NCBI RefSeq assembly: GCF_001886735.1
Contig: NZ_CP018076.1
Location: 1,922,001-1,986,000 of the forward strand
Source: Sulfitobacter alexandrii
GTDB lineage: Bacteria > Pseudomonadota > Alphaproteobacteria > Rhodobacterales > Rhodobacteraceae
Direction: 5' to 3'
Length of the DNA stretch: 64,000 nucleotides
The notes under the pieces are model-generated. The model was not told the origin of the DNA. It made no database searches and worked only from the letters and a program-made list of their open reading frames with translations. Every line of letters begins with the position of its first letter. Position 1 is the first letter of the stretch. Positions 49,487 to 58,021 of the stretch are shown here, in pieces. The translations under genes and the position numbers were made by a program.

Positions 49487-50554
49487 ATGACCACGAAACG
49501 CACCTTCACCTGCACCGCCGAAATCCTGCCGCTCACCGGCGAGGCGCTGCCCGGCCGGATCGAGCTGATGCCGCTCGGTCCCATCCGGCTGCAGGACCGC
49601 CGCGGCGAAGTCGGCCGCGTGACCGATGCGGCTGGCCTGATCGCTCGCACCATGGCGGCCGCGAAGGGTGGGATGCTTCCCATCGACTTCGCGCACGGGA
49701 TGGATGGCCAGGGCAATCGTGATGGACGTGCCGCGGGCTGGATCACCTCGCTGGAGGTGAGTGGCCAGCGGATCGTCGCCTCCGTCGAATGGACGCCTGC
49801 GGGAGAAGAGGCCCTGCGCGGCCGGCACTTCCGGTTCATCTCTCCCACCTTCACCGTTCCCGAGGGCCAGTCCGAGGTCGGCCGCATCCTGCGTGCCGGG
49901 CTCACCAACGACCCCGCCCTTCCCGAACTCGCACTCGTCGCATCACAACAGGAGAACGACCTGATGCCCCAATGGCTGAAACAGCTCGCCGCCAAACTCG
50001 GCATGCCCGAGGAGACGGACGAAGCCAAAGTCCTCGCCGCCGCCGAAAGCGCCATCGACCAGGCGGAGCACGCCGCCGGGATCGTGACCGCCGCCGGCCT
50101 CACCGGTGAGCTCACCGAGACCGCCGCAACCGCGATCGCGGCGAAGATCACGGCTGCGCCCGAGGGCGGCGCCGATCCCGACCCTTCGAAGTTCGTGCCC
50201 ATGTCCGCTTTCCAGGAGCTGAGCGCGAAGTTCACGACCCTGACGGCGTCGGTGAACGAAGATCGCGCCGGCGCGGTGGTCACGGCCGCCATGGAAGCCG
50301 GCAAGGTCACACCCGGACTGGAGGACTGGGCGCGCAAGTATGCCGCGTCGGACCTTGCCGGGTTCAAGACCTGGCTGGCCAGCGCCCCTGTCGTCGTCGA
50401 CGGCAAGTCCGTCACCCCGAAAGGCGCTCCCGAGAACGCCGATCACCTGACGGCCGACGAGCGCGCGGTGATCGCCGCAACCGGCGTCTCCGAGGAGGCC
50501 TTCCTCGCCCAGAAACAGGGCAAGCCGCTTGTCCCCGCAAAGAAGGATGCCTGA
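49487..50554 (+). CDS. phage head maturation protease with scaffold (Mu I-like)
   Basis: 355 residues. The N-terminal 160 residues are the protease half, resembling Mu gpI: LPIDFAHGMDGQGNRDGRAAGWI, GRHFRFISPTF and GLTNDPALPELA. The C-terminal half is an acidic, alanine-rich scaffold with ETDEAKVLAAAESAIDQAE and LEDWARKYAASDLAGF. In Mu the scaffold Z is also made separately from an internal start, and the same signal is seen here at 49964. The protease cleaves scaffold during head maturation. Confidence 0.88.
   Translation: MTTKRTFTCTAEILPLTGEALPGRIELMPLGPIRLQDRRGEVGRVTDAAGLIARTMAAAKGGMLPIDFAHGMDGQGNRDGRAAGWITSLEVSGQRIVASVEWTPAGEEALRGRHFRFISPTFTVPEGQSEVGRILRAGLTNDPALPELALVASQQENDLMPQWLKQLAAKLGMPEETDEAKVLAAAESAIDQAEHAAGIVTAAGLTGELTETAATAIAAKITAAPEGGADPDPSKFVPMSAFQELSAKFTTLTASVNEDRAGAVVTAAMEAGKVTPGLEDWARKYAASDLAGFKTWLASAPVVVDGKSVTPKGAPENADHLTADERAVIAATGVSEEAFLAQKQGKPLVPAKKDA
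49964..50554 (+). CDS. internal in-frame scaffold protein (Mu Z-like)
   Basis: An in-frame ATG at 49964 opens MPQWLKQLAAKLGMPEETDE, preceded by CAGGAG with 9 bases of spacing, inside the protease gene. Translation from here gives 196 residues, the scaffold half only. Mu makes protein Z in the same way from gene I. The signal is strong, but the product is inferred. Confidence 0.65.
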   Translation: MPQWLKQLAAKLGMPEETDEAKVLAAAESAIDQAEHAAGIVTAAGLTGELTETAATAIAAKITAAPEGGADPDPSKFVPMSAFQELSAKFTTLTASVNEDRAGAVVTAAMEAGKVTPGLEDWARKYAASDLAGFKTWLASAPVVVDGKSVTPKGAPENADHLTADERAVIAATGVSEEAFLAQKQGKPLVPAKKDA

Positions 50555-50557
50555 TCG

Positions 50558-50947
50558 ATGGCGAACCTGACCAAGAACCGCACCACGGCCGAGCTCGCCT
50601 CCGGCGGCAAGCAGCTCTCCGACCCTGTCGCGGCCGACACGAAGATCTTTCTCGGCGCGATGGTCGGTCTCGATGCCGCGGGCAACGCGGTGCCGGCCGC
50701 GCCCGCCACGCCGGTCATGCGCGGGGTCGCGAGTGCCGAGGCTGACAACACGGACGGCGCGGCTGGCGCGATCGCGGCGTCAACCAAGCGCGGCACGTTC
50801 CTGTTCAACCAGACCGGGCTCGACCGTACCGACATCGGCTCGGACGTCTACGTGGCCGACGACAACACTGTCGCCGCCACGGGCACCCTGGTCGCTGGCA
50901 AGCTCATCCAGATCGAGGCGGCCGGCGCCTGGGTCGAAATCCTCTGA
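50558..50947 (+). CDS. head decoration/cement-like protein
   Basis: 129 residues. VAADTKIFLGAMVGLDAAGNAVPA and VMRGVASAEADNTDG with GSDVYVADDNTVAATGTLVAGKLI (short runs) match capsid-cement proteins of the DUF2190 or lambda D type, which stabilise the head from outside. It stands between protease/scaffold and the major capsid gene, the usual place. Starts three bases after the scaffold stop. Confidence 0.72.
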   Translation: MANLTKNRTTAELASGGKQLSDPVAADTKIFLGAMVGLDAAGNAVPAAPATPVMRGVASAEADNTDGAAGAIAASTKRGTFLFNQTGLDRTDIGSDVYVADDNTVAATGTLVAGKLIQIEAAGAWVEIL

Positions 50948-50962
50948 CGCAAGGAACCTGAC

Positions 50963-51856
50963 ATGGACCTCAACAGCGCAAGTCTTGCCGCCCTGAACCT
51001 CGCGTTCACCACGGCCTTCAACACCACCCTCTTCGGCGGGGAGACCACCTACAACCGCATCGCGATGACGGTGAACTCGACAACACGCACCCAAAGCTAT
51101 CCCAAGCTGTCGGAAATCCCCGGCATGCGTGAATGGATCGGCGACCGGGTGATCAACCGCTTCCAGATCGACGGCTTCCAGATCACGAACCGCAAGTTCG
51201 AGAACACGATTGCCGTCAGCGTCGACGACATCAAGGACGACCAGGTCGGCATGTACGCCACGCTGGCCTCGGACTTCGGCCAGACCGCGCGCGAGCTGCC
51301 CGATGACCTGGTCTGGGAGAAGCTGGCGGAAGGTTTTACCGAGACCCACTACGACGGGCAGTTCTTCTTCGATACCGACCATCCGGTGGAAGACGAGAAT
51401 GGCGTAGAGCAGTCGGTCTCCAACCTGACCGCCGGCGCGGGCGCGGCCTGGTACCTGATCGACACCAGCCGCGTGATCAAGCCGCTGATCTTCCAGGATC
51501 GCGAACGGCCGATGTTCACGGCCATGACCAACCTCACGGACGCGAATGTCGCTTACCAGGACGAATACCAGTGGCTCGCCAAGCGGCGCTGTGCTGCCGG
51601 CTTCGGCGCCTGGCAGACCATCCATGCCTCGAAGGCCGCCCTGACACCGGCGAACTATGCCGCCGCGCGCCGGGCGATGCTGGAAATGCGCGGGCACCGG
51701 GGCCGCAAGCTGAACCTGCGCCCGAAATTGCTGGTGGTCGGCCCGAGCAACGAGGGCGCGGCCCGCGAAATCCTGCTCAACGAGCGCGACGCCGCCGGCG
51801 CCACCAACACCTGGCGCAACACGGCAGAGCTGCACGTGGAAACCCGCCTCAGCTGA
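50963..51856 (+). CDS. major head protein (Mu T-like)
   Basis: 297 residues from MDLNSASLAALNLAFTTAFN. The Mu gpT features are present: YNRIAMTVNSTTRTQSYPKLSEIP-type opening, GDRVINRFQIDGFQITNRKFENTIAV, and FFDTDHPV followed by a C-terminal MLEMRGHRGRKLNLRPKLLVV. About 400 copies build the capsid in Mu. A strong terminator follows the stop, limiting readthrough after this highly expressed gene. Confidence 0.92.
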   Translation: MDLNSASLAALNLAFTTAFNTTLFGGETTYNRIAMTVNSTTRTQSYPKLSEIPGMREWIGDRVINRFQIDGFQITNRKFENTIAVSVDDIKDDQVGMYATLASDFGQTARELPDDLVWEKLAEGFTETHYDGQFFFDTDHPVEDENGVEQSVSNLTAGAGAAWYLIDTSRVIKPLIFQDRERPMFTAMTNLTDANVAYQDEYQWLAKRRCAAGFGAWQTIHASKAALTPANYAAARRAMLEMRGHRGRKLNLRPKLLVVGPSNEGAAREILLNERDAAGATNTWRNTAELHVETRLS

Positions 51857-51877
51857 GGCGACGGGTCGATTGCCTGA

Positions 51878-51906
51878 GCGGTCCGGCCGGACCGGACCGC
51901 TTTATT
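51878..51906 (+). terminator. rho-independent terminator after the major capsid gene
   Basis: GCGGTCCGG and CCGGACCGC form a perfect 9-base stem with a CCGGA loop (51878-51900), followed by TTTATT. It lies 21 bases after the capsid stop and would partly separate capsid from downstream tail expression. Confidence 0.8.
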
Positions 51907-51928
51907 CAACCGATCAAGGAGACGGAAG

Positions 51929-52210
51929 ATGGACACTCGCGAAGAGCTCGAAGCCCGGGCGGAAGCCCTTGGCCTCAAGGTGCCTGGCAACATCGGCGAT
52001 GAAAAGCTCGCCAAGCGCATCCGGGAGGCCGAAGCCGCCGCCGATGAAGGCGGTCCTACGGTGACGGTGATCTGTGCCGTGCCGGGCGGTCGCAGGCGCG
52101 CCGGTCGCCGTTGGGATGGGGGCGAGACCCGGGTTCCCGAAGATGAATTCACGGAGGAGATGGCGAAGGCCCTCGCCCGTGACCCGATGTTCCAGGTCGT
52201 CGAGGCCTGA
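51929..52210 (+). CDS. gp35-like protein with HeH/LEM motif
   Basis: 93 residues starting MDTREELEARAEALGLKVPGNIGDEKLAKRIREAE. The first 35 residues are a helix-extended-helix (LEM-like) fold, as in the FluMu gp35 family. The remainder (VTVICAVPGGRRRAGRRWDGG) is short and basic. Mu-like phages have such a protein right after the capsid gene; its role in the head is unknown. AAGGAGACGG upstream is a good ribosome site. Confidence 0.72.
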   Translation: MDTREELEARAEALGLKVPGNIGDEKLAKRIREAEAAADEGGPTVTVICAVPGGRRRAGRRWDGGETRVPEDEFTEEMAKALARDPMFQVVEA

Positions 52211-52351
52211 GCCGACATACCCCGCGAGAGAGGGGGTCTGATCCGGGCCGCAAGTCCGTCAGCACCCATAGACCGCCCCGACACGGGCGCAGGGGACCTT
52301 CGAAGGTAGGCGCTGAAGCGCGCCCCCGGATGTCGCAAGAGGAAGAGAGCC

Positions 52352-52783
52352 GTGACCTACGCAACCGTCGACGACCTGAAGCAGACGATCCCGAACCGGG
52401 ATCTCGCCCTGCTGACCGACTTCGACGGCGCCGGGGACACGGTGGACGACAGCCGCCTCGAGGCTGCGCTGCGCGACGGCACCGCGGAGGTGAACGGGAT
52501 GATCTCCAAGGTGGTCGCCCTGCCCCTCGACAACCCGCCAGACATGCTGCGGGTAGCCTGCCGCGACATCGCGATCCACAGGCTCTACGCCAACGCCGGC
52601 CGCGTCACCGAAACCCAGCAGAAACTGCGCGATGCGGCGATGAGCTATCTGCGGATGATCCGCGACGGCAAGGTGTCGATCGGGGACAGCGAGGGAGGCG
52701 CCGAAGTCGAGGCCTCCGAAGGTGCGATGACGATCGAAGGGCCCGAGCGGGTCTTCACCCGAGACAGCCTGAGGCGCTTCTGA
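52352..52783 (+). CDS. gp36-like DUF1320 protein
   Basis: 143 residues starting MTYATVDDLKQTIPNRDLALLTD. The PLDNPPDMLRVACRDIAIHRLY stretch and the C-terminal tail fit DUF1320, the gp36 homologues of Mu-like phages. It is a head-tail connector or adaptor candidate. Its stop overlaps the next start by one base (TGATG). The 141 bases before it hold a 12-base palindrome at 52296-52307 but no gene. Confidence 0.78.
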   Translation: MTYATVDDLKQTIPNRDLALLTDFDGAGDTVDDSRLEAALRDGTAEVNGMISKVVALPLDNPPDMLRVACRDIAIHRLYANAGRVTETQQKLRDAAMSYLRMIRDGKVSIGDSEGGAEVEASEGAMTIEGPERVFTRDSLRRF

Positions 52784-53280
52784 TGGCTGTCACGCTGACC
52801 ATGAGCCTCGAGCTCGCGGGGGTCAAATCCGTGCTGAGCTTCTATCGCCAGGCAGGGGAAGACCTGACGCCCCTCATGGAGATGTGCGGCGCCCTTCTCG
52901 AGACATCGACGAAGGACCGGCTGCGCGAGACCAACACGGCACCCGACGGCGCCGCCTGGCCCAAATCCTTCCGTGCCGAACTCGACGGCGGCAAGACGCT
53001 GCACGACAGCGGCAGGCTGGCCAACAGCATCCAGTACCTTGCCGGCCCCGCCCAGGTGGAAGTCGGAACCAACGTGATCTACGCCGGTATCCACCAGACC
53101 GGCGGCACCATCGTGCCGAAGGCCGGGGGTGCGCTGGCCTTCGGCTTGCCCAACGGCGAGTTCGCCGTTGTCGGCAGCGTCACCCTCCCGGCACGCCCCT
53201 ACCTGGGGATTTCCGATCTCGACCGTGACGACATCGAGGCGGCGGCCGTCCAGTATCTCGACGCCGCGGTGCCACGATGA
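52783..53280 (+). CDS. phage virion morphogenesis protein (Mu G-like)
   Basis: 165 residues from MAVTLTMSLELAGVKSVLSFYRQ at 52783. WPKSFRAELDGGKTLHDSGRLANSIQY and YAGIHQTGGTIVPKAGGALAFG, then LPARPYLGISD, are the marks of the tail-completion/virion morphogenesis family that includes Mu G. It joins head and tail. In Mu the G gene precedes the protease; here it sits after gp36, so the head-tail region is rearranged. Confidence 0.85.
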   Translation: MAVTLTMSLELAGVKSVLSFYRQAGEDLTPLMEMCGALLETSTKDRLRETNTAPDGAAWPKSFRAELDGGKTLHDSGRLANSIQYLAGPAQVEVGTNVIYAGIHQTGGTIVPKAGGALAFGLPNGEFAVVGSVTLPARPYLGISDLDRDDIEAAAVQYLDAAVPR

Positions 53281-53735
53281 GCCTCCGTCCCGGCATCCTC
53301 GACATTGCTTCCGTGGCAGCGGCAATCCGGACGGCCTTGCCCGACCTGCGCGCTGTCGGCACCGCCGCTTCCTTCGGTGCGCTGTCCGCCGAGACCGTGG
53401 CATGGCCCTCGGCCTACGTGATCCCCCTGGCCGAAAGCCCTGGCGCGAACCGGTACCAGACCGAGTACCTCCTGAGCCAGCGCGTCCTGGCGCGCTTCGG
53501 CGTGGTCTGGGCGGTCCGCGATATCGGAGACCGGATGGGGACCGTGGCCAACGGCGCGATCCGCGCGGTGCGCACGGCCGGCATCATCGCGGTCTGCCAG
53601 CACCGGCCCGAAGACGCCGAGACCGCCTGTGAGCCGGTCTCCGGTCGGCTTGTCAGCGGCATCGACCGAAACGGCCAGTTGTTCTGGCAGGACGATTTCG
53701 CCGTCGCACTCAACCGCCACATTCCCATCAGCTGA
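53277..53735 (+). CDS. gp37-like tail terminator protein
   Basis: 152 residues starting MSLRPGILDIASVAAAIRTALP. AVGTAASFGALSAETVAWPSAYVIPLAE, and a C-terminal WQDDFAVALNRHIPIS, match the gp37-like phage proteins that I would class as tail terminators. It caps the tail tube and sets the attachment end. Overlaps the gpG stop by ATGA and lies 11 bases before the tube gene. Confidence 0.7.
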   Translation: MSLRPGILDIASVAAAIRTALPDLRAVGTAASFGALSAETVAWPSAYVIPLAESPGANRYQTEYLLSQRVLARFGVVWAVRDIGDRMGTVANGAIRAVRTAGIIAVCQHRPEDAETACEPVSGRLVSGIDRNGQLFWQDDFAVALNRHIPIS

Positions 53736-53746
53736 GGAGCCCGAAC

Positions 53747-54679
53747 ATGGCCAGCTACAAATCCCGCCTCATCCGCCTGCTCTCCGGCACACGTACGGTG
53801 GTCGCCGGCATCCCCGCCTACGACACTGCCACCGAAATGCTCGTCAAGGACCTGACCACCCGGCGGATCGAAGGCGACTACCAGGCGCAGGACTTCGTCA
53901 CCGGCTTCGAGGGTGCGCAGGGCGACCGGCTCTTCAACGAGAGCATGGGGCTCGACTTCATGATCGACGCGGCCCTGCCTGACGCCGGGAGCGCCCCCCT
54001 CTACGGTGAGCTGCTGAAGGCAACCGGGCTCGTGGAAACCATCGTGGCCGACACTTCCGCAAGCTACGCGTTGCAGCCTGAAGGTTCGGCCAAGCCCGAG
54101 ATCGCGCTCCAGTATCTCGATGCCCAGTCGATGCAGGTCACCGAAAAGGTGCGCGGTGGCCTCACCTTTACCGCCGAGACGCGCCGGCCGCCGATGTTCG
54201 GGTTCAAGTTCATGGGCGAGCTCTTCGATGGTCAGCCAACCGTGGCCGCCACACCGGACTTCTCCATCTGGCCTGATGCGCCGGAATGCTCGCCGCGCAA
54301 CATGAGCGCCTTCACGGTTGATGGCACGGAACTTTGCGTCCAGAGCTTCACCTTCACCGACGGACGCACGCCACGCCGCGGTCGCTTCATGAACTGCGAT
54401 GAGACCGACATCACCGAACGAAATGTCACTGGCCGGATGGTGGTCGAGATGCCGCCGGCCGCAACCATCGACCTTCTGGCGCTTGCACGGTCCGGCGCGA
54501 AGCAGCCGCTGGTCTGGCAACTGGGCACGGGCGCCGGAAACGTGCTCCGCGTCGCCGCCCCGGCCGTCCAGCTGAAATACGCCGGCGAGCAGAACATCGA
54601 CGGCACCATCGGCTTGGCGCTCGACCTCGTCTTTTGCCACGACCAGGGCGACGACGAGTTCGCCATCACCTTCAGCTGA
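53747..54679 (+). CDS. phage tail tube protein
   Basis: 310 residues. MASYKSRLIRLLSGTRTVVAGIPAYDTATEM is followed by a beta-rich body; RPPMFGFKFMGELFDGQ and VQLKYAGEQNIDGTIGLALDLVFC also fit major tail proteins of siphoviruses. No sheath gene is next to it, so the tail is non-contractile. The chaperone pair follows after 11 bases, as expected for a tube protein gene. Confidence 0.78.
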   Translation: MASYKSRLIRLLSGTRTVVAGIPAYDTATEMLVKDLTTRRIEGDYQAQDFVTGFEGAQGDRLFNESMGLDFMIDAALPDAGSAPLYGELLKATGLVETIVADTSASYALQPEGSAKPEIALQYLDAQSMQVTEKVRGGLTFTAETRRPPMFGFKFMGELFDGQPTVAATPDFSIWPDAPECSPRNMSAFTVDGTELCVQSFTFTDGRTPRRGRFMNCDETDITERNVTGRMVVEMPPAATIDLLALARSGAKQPLVWQLGTGAGNVLRVAAPAVQLKYAGEQNIDGTIGLALDLVFCHDQGDDEFAITFS

Positions 54680-54690
54680 GGAGCCGCCCC

Positions 54691-55056
54691 ATGAGCTTTC
54701 TGTTCGTCGAAAACCATCCCTTCGAATGGCCTGTGAAGATCTGCGTCCCGACCGGGGGATCGTTCAAGGAGATCGTGATCACCGGGATCTTCGAGGCCAT
54801 GGACGACGCCGATTTCTACGGAACCGGCGACGACCTCTCGAGCCGCGGCGCCATGATCGAGTTCGAGATCACCCGGCTGATGCAGGTCTTCAAGGGCTGG
54901 AAGACCGGCGACGTCCTGGACAAGGCGCAGCAACCGATCGAGCCCACGCCGGAAGCCATCCGCCGCTTCCTCGGCAACCGCCCTGCCCGGCTCGCGGTCA
55001 CCGACGCCTACACGGAAGCCATGACGCCCTCGAAGGGATACCGCGCAAAAAACTGA
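54691..55056 (+). CDS. tail assembly chaperone (G-like, unshifted form)
   Basis: 121 residues from MSFLFVENHPFEWPVKICVPTGG at 54691, AGGAG upstream. It ends just after a slippery A-AAA-AAC at 55047-55053. With a -1 slip there, translation would continue into the frame at 55053-55418 and give about 242 residues, the lambda gpG/gpGT scheme. The protein should assist tail assembly between tube and tape measure. Confidence 0.82.
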   Translation: MSFLFVENHPFEWPVKICVPTGGSFKEIVITGIFEAMDDADFYGTGDDLSSRGAMIEFEITRLMQVFKGWKTGDVLDKAQQPIEPTPEAIRRFLGNRPARLAVTDAYTEAMTPSKGYRAKN

Positions 55057-55093
55057 GGGCCGCTGCGCGACTGATCTGGGGGCGCGCGGCGGT
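55047..55093 (+). promoter_or_regulatory. -1 programmed frameshift signal
   Basis: The heptamer A-AAA-AAC (55047-55053) is in the correct phase of the chaperone gene, two codons before its stop. After a 5-base spacer (55054-55058), 55059-55069 and 55083-55093 pair into an 11-base stem with two G-U pairs and a 13-base loop. Sequence, spacing and stem fit a standard -1 frameshift element. Confidence 0.82.
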
Positions 55094-55418
55094 CGGCGAG
55101 GAGATGGCGAAGGATTATGCCGCGTTCCATGGGGTCAGCCTGGACGTGGCAAAGGAACGGCTGATGGACAAGATGGGTCAGAGCTCGGAGGAAATGCAGT
55201 TGCCGGTCACGTTTCGGCCGGCAATATCGCTTGCCATCCACAGTCATGACCAGCTGCGAACCATCGCCGGGCTCGGCGGGGCGGCCCATCTGTCGTTCGA
55301 CCAGACCGCCGTCGAGGCCACGGCCCGGATGCACGGGATCACGCTCACGCCGCGCGACGCGCTGGACCTTTCCATCCTCCAGGCCGAGGGCCTCCGTCTC
55401 CTGAGAGACCGGCAATGA
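55053..55418 (+). CDS. tail assembly chaperone C-terminal extension (GT-like), reached by -1 frameshift
   Basis: This -1 frame has no start of its own near the 5' end and continues LRAAARLIWGRAAVGEEMAKDYAAFHGVSLDVAKERLMDK, ending at 55418. It is coding in style and predicted helical, as in gpT of lambda. It is translated as a fusion with the preceding frame. Its stop overlaps the tape measure start (ATGA). Confidence 0.8.
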   Translation: MRAAARLIWGRAAVGEEMAKDYAAFHGVSLDVAKERLMDKMGQSSEEMQLPVTFRPAISLAIHSHDQLRTIAGLGGAAHLSFDQTAVEATARMHGITLTPRDALDLSILQAEGLRLLRDRQ

Positions 55419-58021
55419 GCGTTCTCGAGACATCCCTGATCCTGCAAGGTGATGCGCGCGGCCTGATCATGGCCAGCCAGGCTGGCGCGACCGCACTGGA
55501 CCGGCTAGACCAGAAGGTCGACCAGACGAGCCGAACCACGAAGTCGGCCCGCGCCTCGGCCGAGGTCTTCAATCGCGAGATCGACCGGCAACGCGCGGCC
55601 GTCGATCAGCTGCGCGCGGGCCTCGATCCGGTCTACTCCGCGACCCAGCGCCTGGAATCGGGCCAGGAGACACTGACCCGCGCGTTCCGGTCCGGCATCA
55701 TCACCGCGCGCGAGTACGACAGTGCGCTCGAGCTGCTGCAGGCTCAGCATCGCCAGGTGGCGGGTGCGGCCGATCTGCAGGCGGCGGCAACAGCGCGGCT
55801 GCGCACCCAGACCGCCGGCGGCGCGGGTGGGATGCAGAACTTCAGCTACCAGCTGCAGGACGTGTTCACACAGATGGGCATGGGTGTGCCGATCCTGGTT
55901 TCGCTGGGACAGCAAGCGCCGCAGATCCTTTCTGGCTTCGGAACCATCGGGGCAATGGCAGGCGTTGCAGCCGCTGCGATCCTGCCCTTGTCGGCAGCCA
56001 TCTTCGGATTGGGCTACCAGTCAAAAGATACAGCCGAAAAGGTGAAAACCGCGGGCGAGATGATCGAGGATGCACTCGGCGCAATTGGTGATGCACAGGC
56101 CACCCTACGGGCAAACTCTGTTTCCGACCTCGACGGTATCGTTGCCAAGTATGGCGAGGTCACACAAAGCGTCCTGACGCTCATGCAAGCCCAAAACCGT
56201 CTCGCGATGCAGGAAGCGATGTCGCGCACACGTGGCGGGCTGAATGCGGTGTTCGAAGATCCGACCTTTAGTGACAGCGCGTTCCGTAAAATGACCGATG
56301 TGGTTGCACAGCGAAATGCAGATGTCGCGGAGCTCCGGCGCATTGCGCGCGAGGCCGAGGAAAGCATTGCACTCAACATTGACGTGGAGAACGCAACTGC
56401 TGTTTTGGAAACTGTCCGCCAGCAGCTATCTGGCGAGGCATTTGAGATAGAGTTTGGGATTGACGAGACAACGTATCAGAACCTCGCAATCTTTCGGAAT
56501 GCTATCAAAGCCGCTCTTGCAGCAGAAAATTTCGAGGGTGCGCTCACGGTAGTTACCCAGATGCGTTTGGCACTCGAGGGAACGTCCGATGTTTTCCCGG
56601 GCGTAGAGCAGGGTGTGGTCGCGGTCGAAGATGCATTGCGGCAGGCATTGCACACCTCCGAGATGACAGAAGACGAAATCCGGGACATCGAGGCGCTCTT
56701 GCAGGATGTCGGATCGATAGACGTCTCCTCCAACCTGGCAGCTGCCGCCGACCAGGCCAGCCGGATCGCTGACGAACTCGGCCGTGCCGTCTCCAATGCC
56801 ATCGCCCTGGCAAACCAGGGGGTCGGCGATGTCGAACGCGCCCGGATCAACTATGACTTCCGAGACGATCCGATCGGGCGCGCCGGGGCTTTGGCGGGCG
56901 CGGAGTTCGATGCCCGCGCCTCTCTTCCAGCGGGCACCGACAGCACGATCCGCAATGCGGTGGAACGTGAGAAGCGGGAGTTCGTCGGCGCTCGCGTCGA
57001 GGCCGCACGTTACAATCAGCAGCTCCAGGAATGGCGCAAGCAGCAGTCCGCCGCGGCGCGCTCAGGCAGAGGCGGCGGCCGAGGTGGTCGACGTGGCCGA
57101 AGCGATGAGGAGCGGGTCATCGAAGGCATCCGCCGAGAGATGGACCGGCTCGCCCCTTCCTACGCTCGCGACGTCGCGGCGTTGGAGGAATGGCGGGAAG
57201 AAGCCCTGGGCGCGCTCGATCCGGCCCGGGCCGGTTACGAGGCTTTCGCCGAGGACGTCGAGTTCATCTTCGGCGAGCGCCTGGCCGAGGCCTACCGCAA
57301 GGATCTCGACAACCGCGACGACTGGGCCTCCGGTGTGGAGCGCGCGTTTCTCGACATGAACGAGGACATGGTCACCTTCGCCGATGCCGGCGAGAACATC
57401 GCGAAGAAATGGTCGAGCGGGCTCGAAGACGCCTTCGTCGAAATGGGCCGCACCGGCAAGTTCGAGGTGGGCAGCCTCGTGGATTATACCCTCGAGCAGC
57501 TGCAGCGGCTGATCTTCCAGCAGGCGATCCTGCCGGGGCTCGAAGGCGGCTTCGACTTCCTGTCGGATTTCATTGGCGGGATCTTCGGAAAGAGCGCAGG
57601 GGCGACCGCGACCCAGTCCCATGCCGGCAGCACGATCGGGACCGGCGGCGTGCGCCGGAGCTATGGCCGGAGCGCGCCGCTGCGAGCAGACGAACGCCTG
57701 ACGGTCACCAAGCTGGGTCAGCGGGTGTTTACCCCCGAGCAGATCGCCAACGGCGCCACCGTGGTCGATGCCCTGGCGATGGCCGCTCAGAACAGCGGCG
57801 GCGGCCAGCCGGTGGTCTTCTCGCCCCAGATCAAGGTCGAGAACCGCAGCTCCACACCGGTCGAAGGCCAGATGGAAGAGGAAAGCGACGGCAAGGGTGG
57901 CCGGAGCTACCGGCTGGTACTGGCCGACCAGGTCGGTGCGGCGATCTCCACCAAGGGCGGTGGCGCCCGCAAGGCCCTTCAGAACGGCTACAACATCAGG
58001 CAACGGGGGACACGGCGATGA
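55415..58021 (+). CDS. tail tape measure protein
   Basis: 868 residues. A long helical N-terminal region (DRLDQKVDQTSRTTKSARASAEVFNREI) and two hydrophobic stretches (MGVPILVSLGQQAPQILSG, AGVAAAAILPLSAAIFGLGY near residues 160-205) are typical of phage tape measures. The C-terminal part contains REWR-type turns and ends in a proline-rich polar segment. About 868 residues would suit a tail of roughly 130 nm at 0.15 nm per residue. The central part (about 56020-56660) is visibly lower in GC than the rest. Confidence 0.85.
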   Translation: MSVLETSLILQGDARGLIMASQAGATALDRLDQKVDQTSRTTKSARASAEVFNREIDRQRAAVDQLRAGLDPVYSATQRLESGQETLTRAFRSGIITAREYDSALELLQAQHRQVAGAADLQAAATARLRTQTAGGAGGMQNFSYQLQDVFTQMGMGVPILVSLGQQAPQILSGFGTIGAMAGVAAAAILPLSAAIFGLGYQSKDTAEKVKTAGEMIEDALGAIGDAQATLRANSVSDLDGIVAKYGEVTQSVLTLMQAQNRLAMQEAMSRTRGGLNAVFEDPTFSDSAFRKMTDVVAQRNADVAELRRIAREAEESIALNIDVENATAVLETVRQQLSGEAFEIEFGIDETTYQNLAIFRNAIKAALAAENFEGALTVVTQMRLALEGTSDVFPGVEQGVVAVEDALRQALHTSEMTEDEIRDIEALLQDVGSIDVSSNLAAAADQASRIADELGRAVSNAIALANQGVGDVERARINYDFRDDPIGRAGALAGAEFDARASLPAGTDSTIRNAVEREKREFVGARVEAARYNQQLQEWRKQQSAAARSGRGGGRGGRRGRSDEERVIEGIRREMDRLAPSYARDVAALEEWREEALGALDPARAGYEAFAEDVEFIFGERLAEAYRKDLDNRDDWASGVERAFLDMNEDMVTFADAGENIAKKWSSGLEDAFVEMGRTGKFEVGSLVDYTLEQLQRLIFQQAILPGLEGGFDFLSDFIGGIFGKSAGATATQSHAGSTIGTGGVRRSYGRSAPLRADERLTVTKLGQRVFTPEQIANGATVVDALAMAAQNSGGGQPVVFSPQIKVENRSSTPVEGQMEEESDGKGGRSYRLVLADQVGAAISTKGGGARKALQNGYNIRQRGTRR

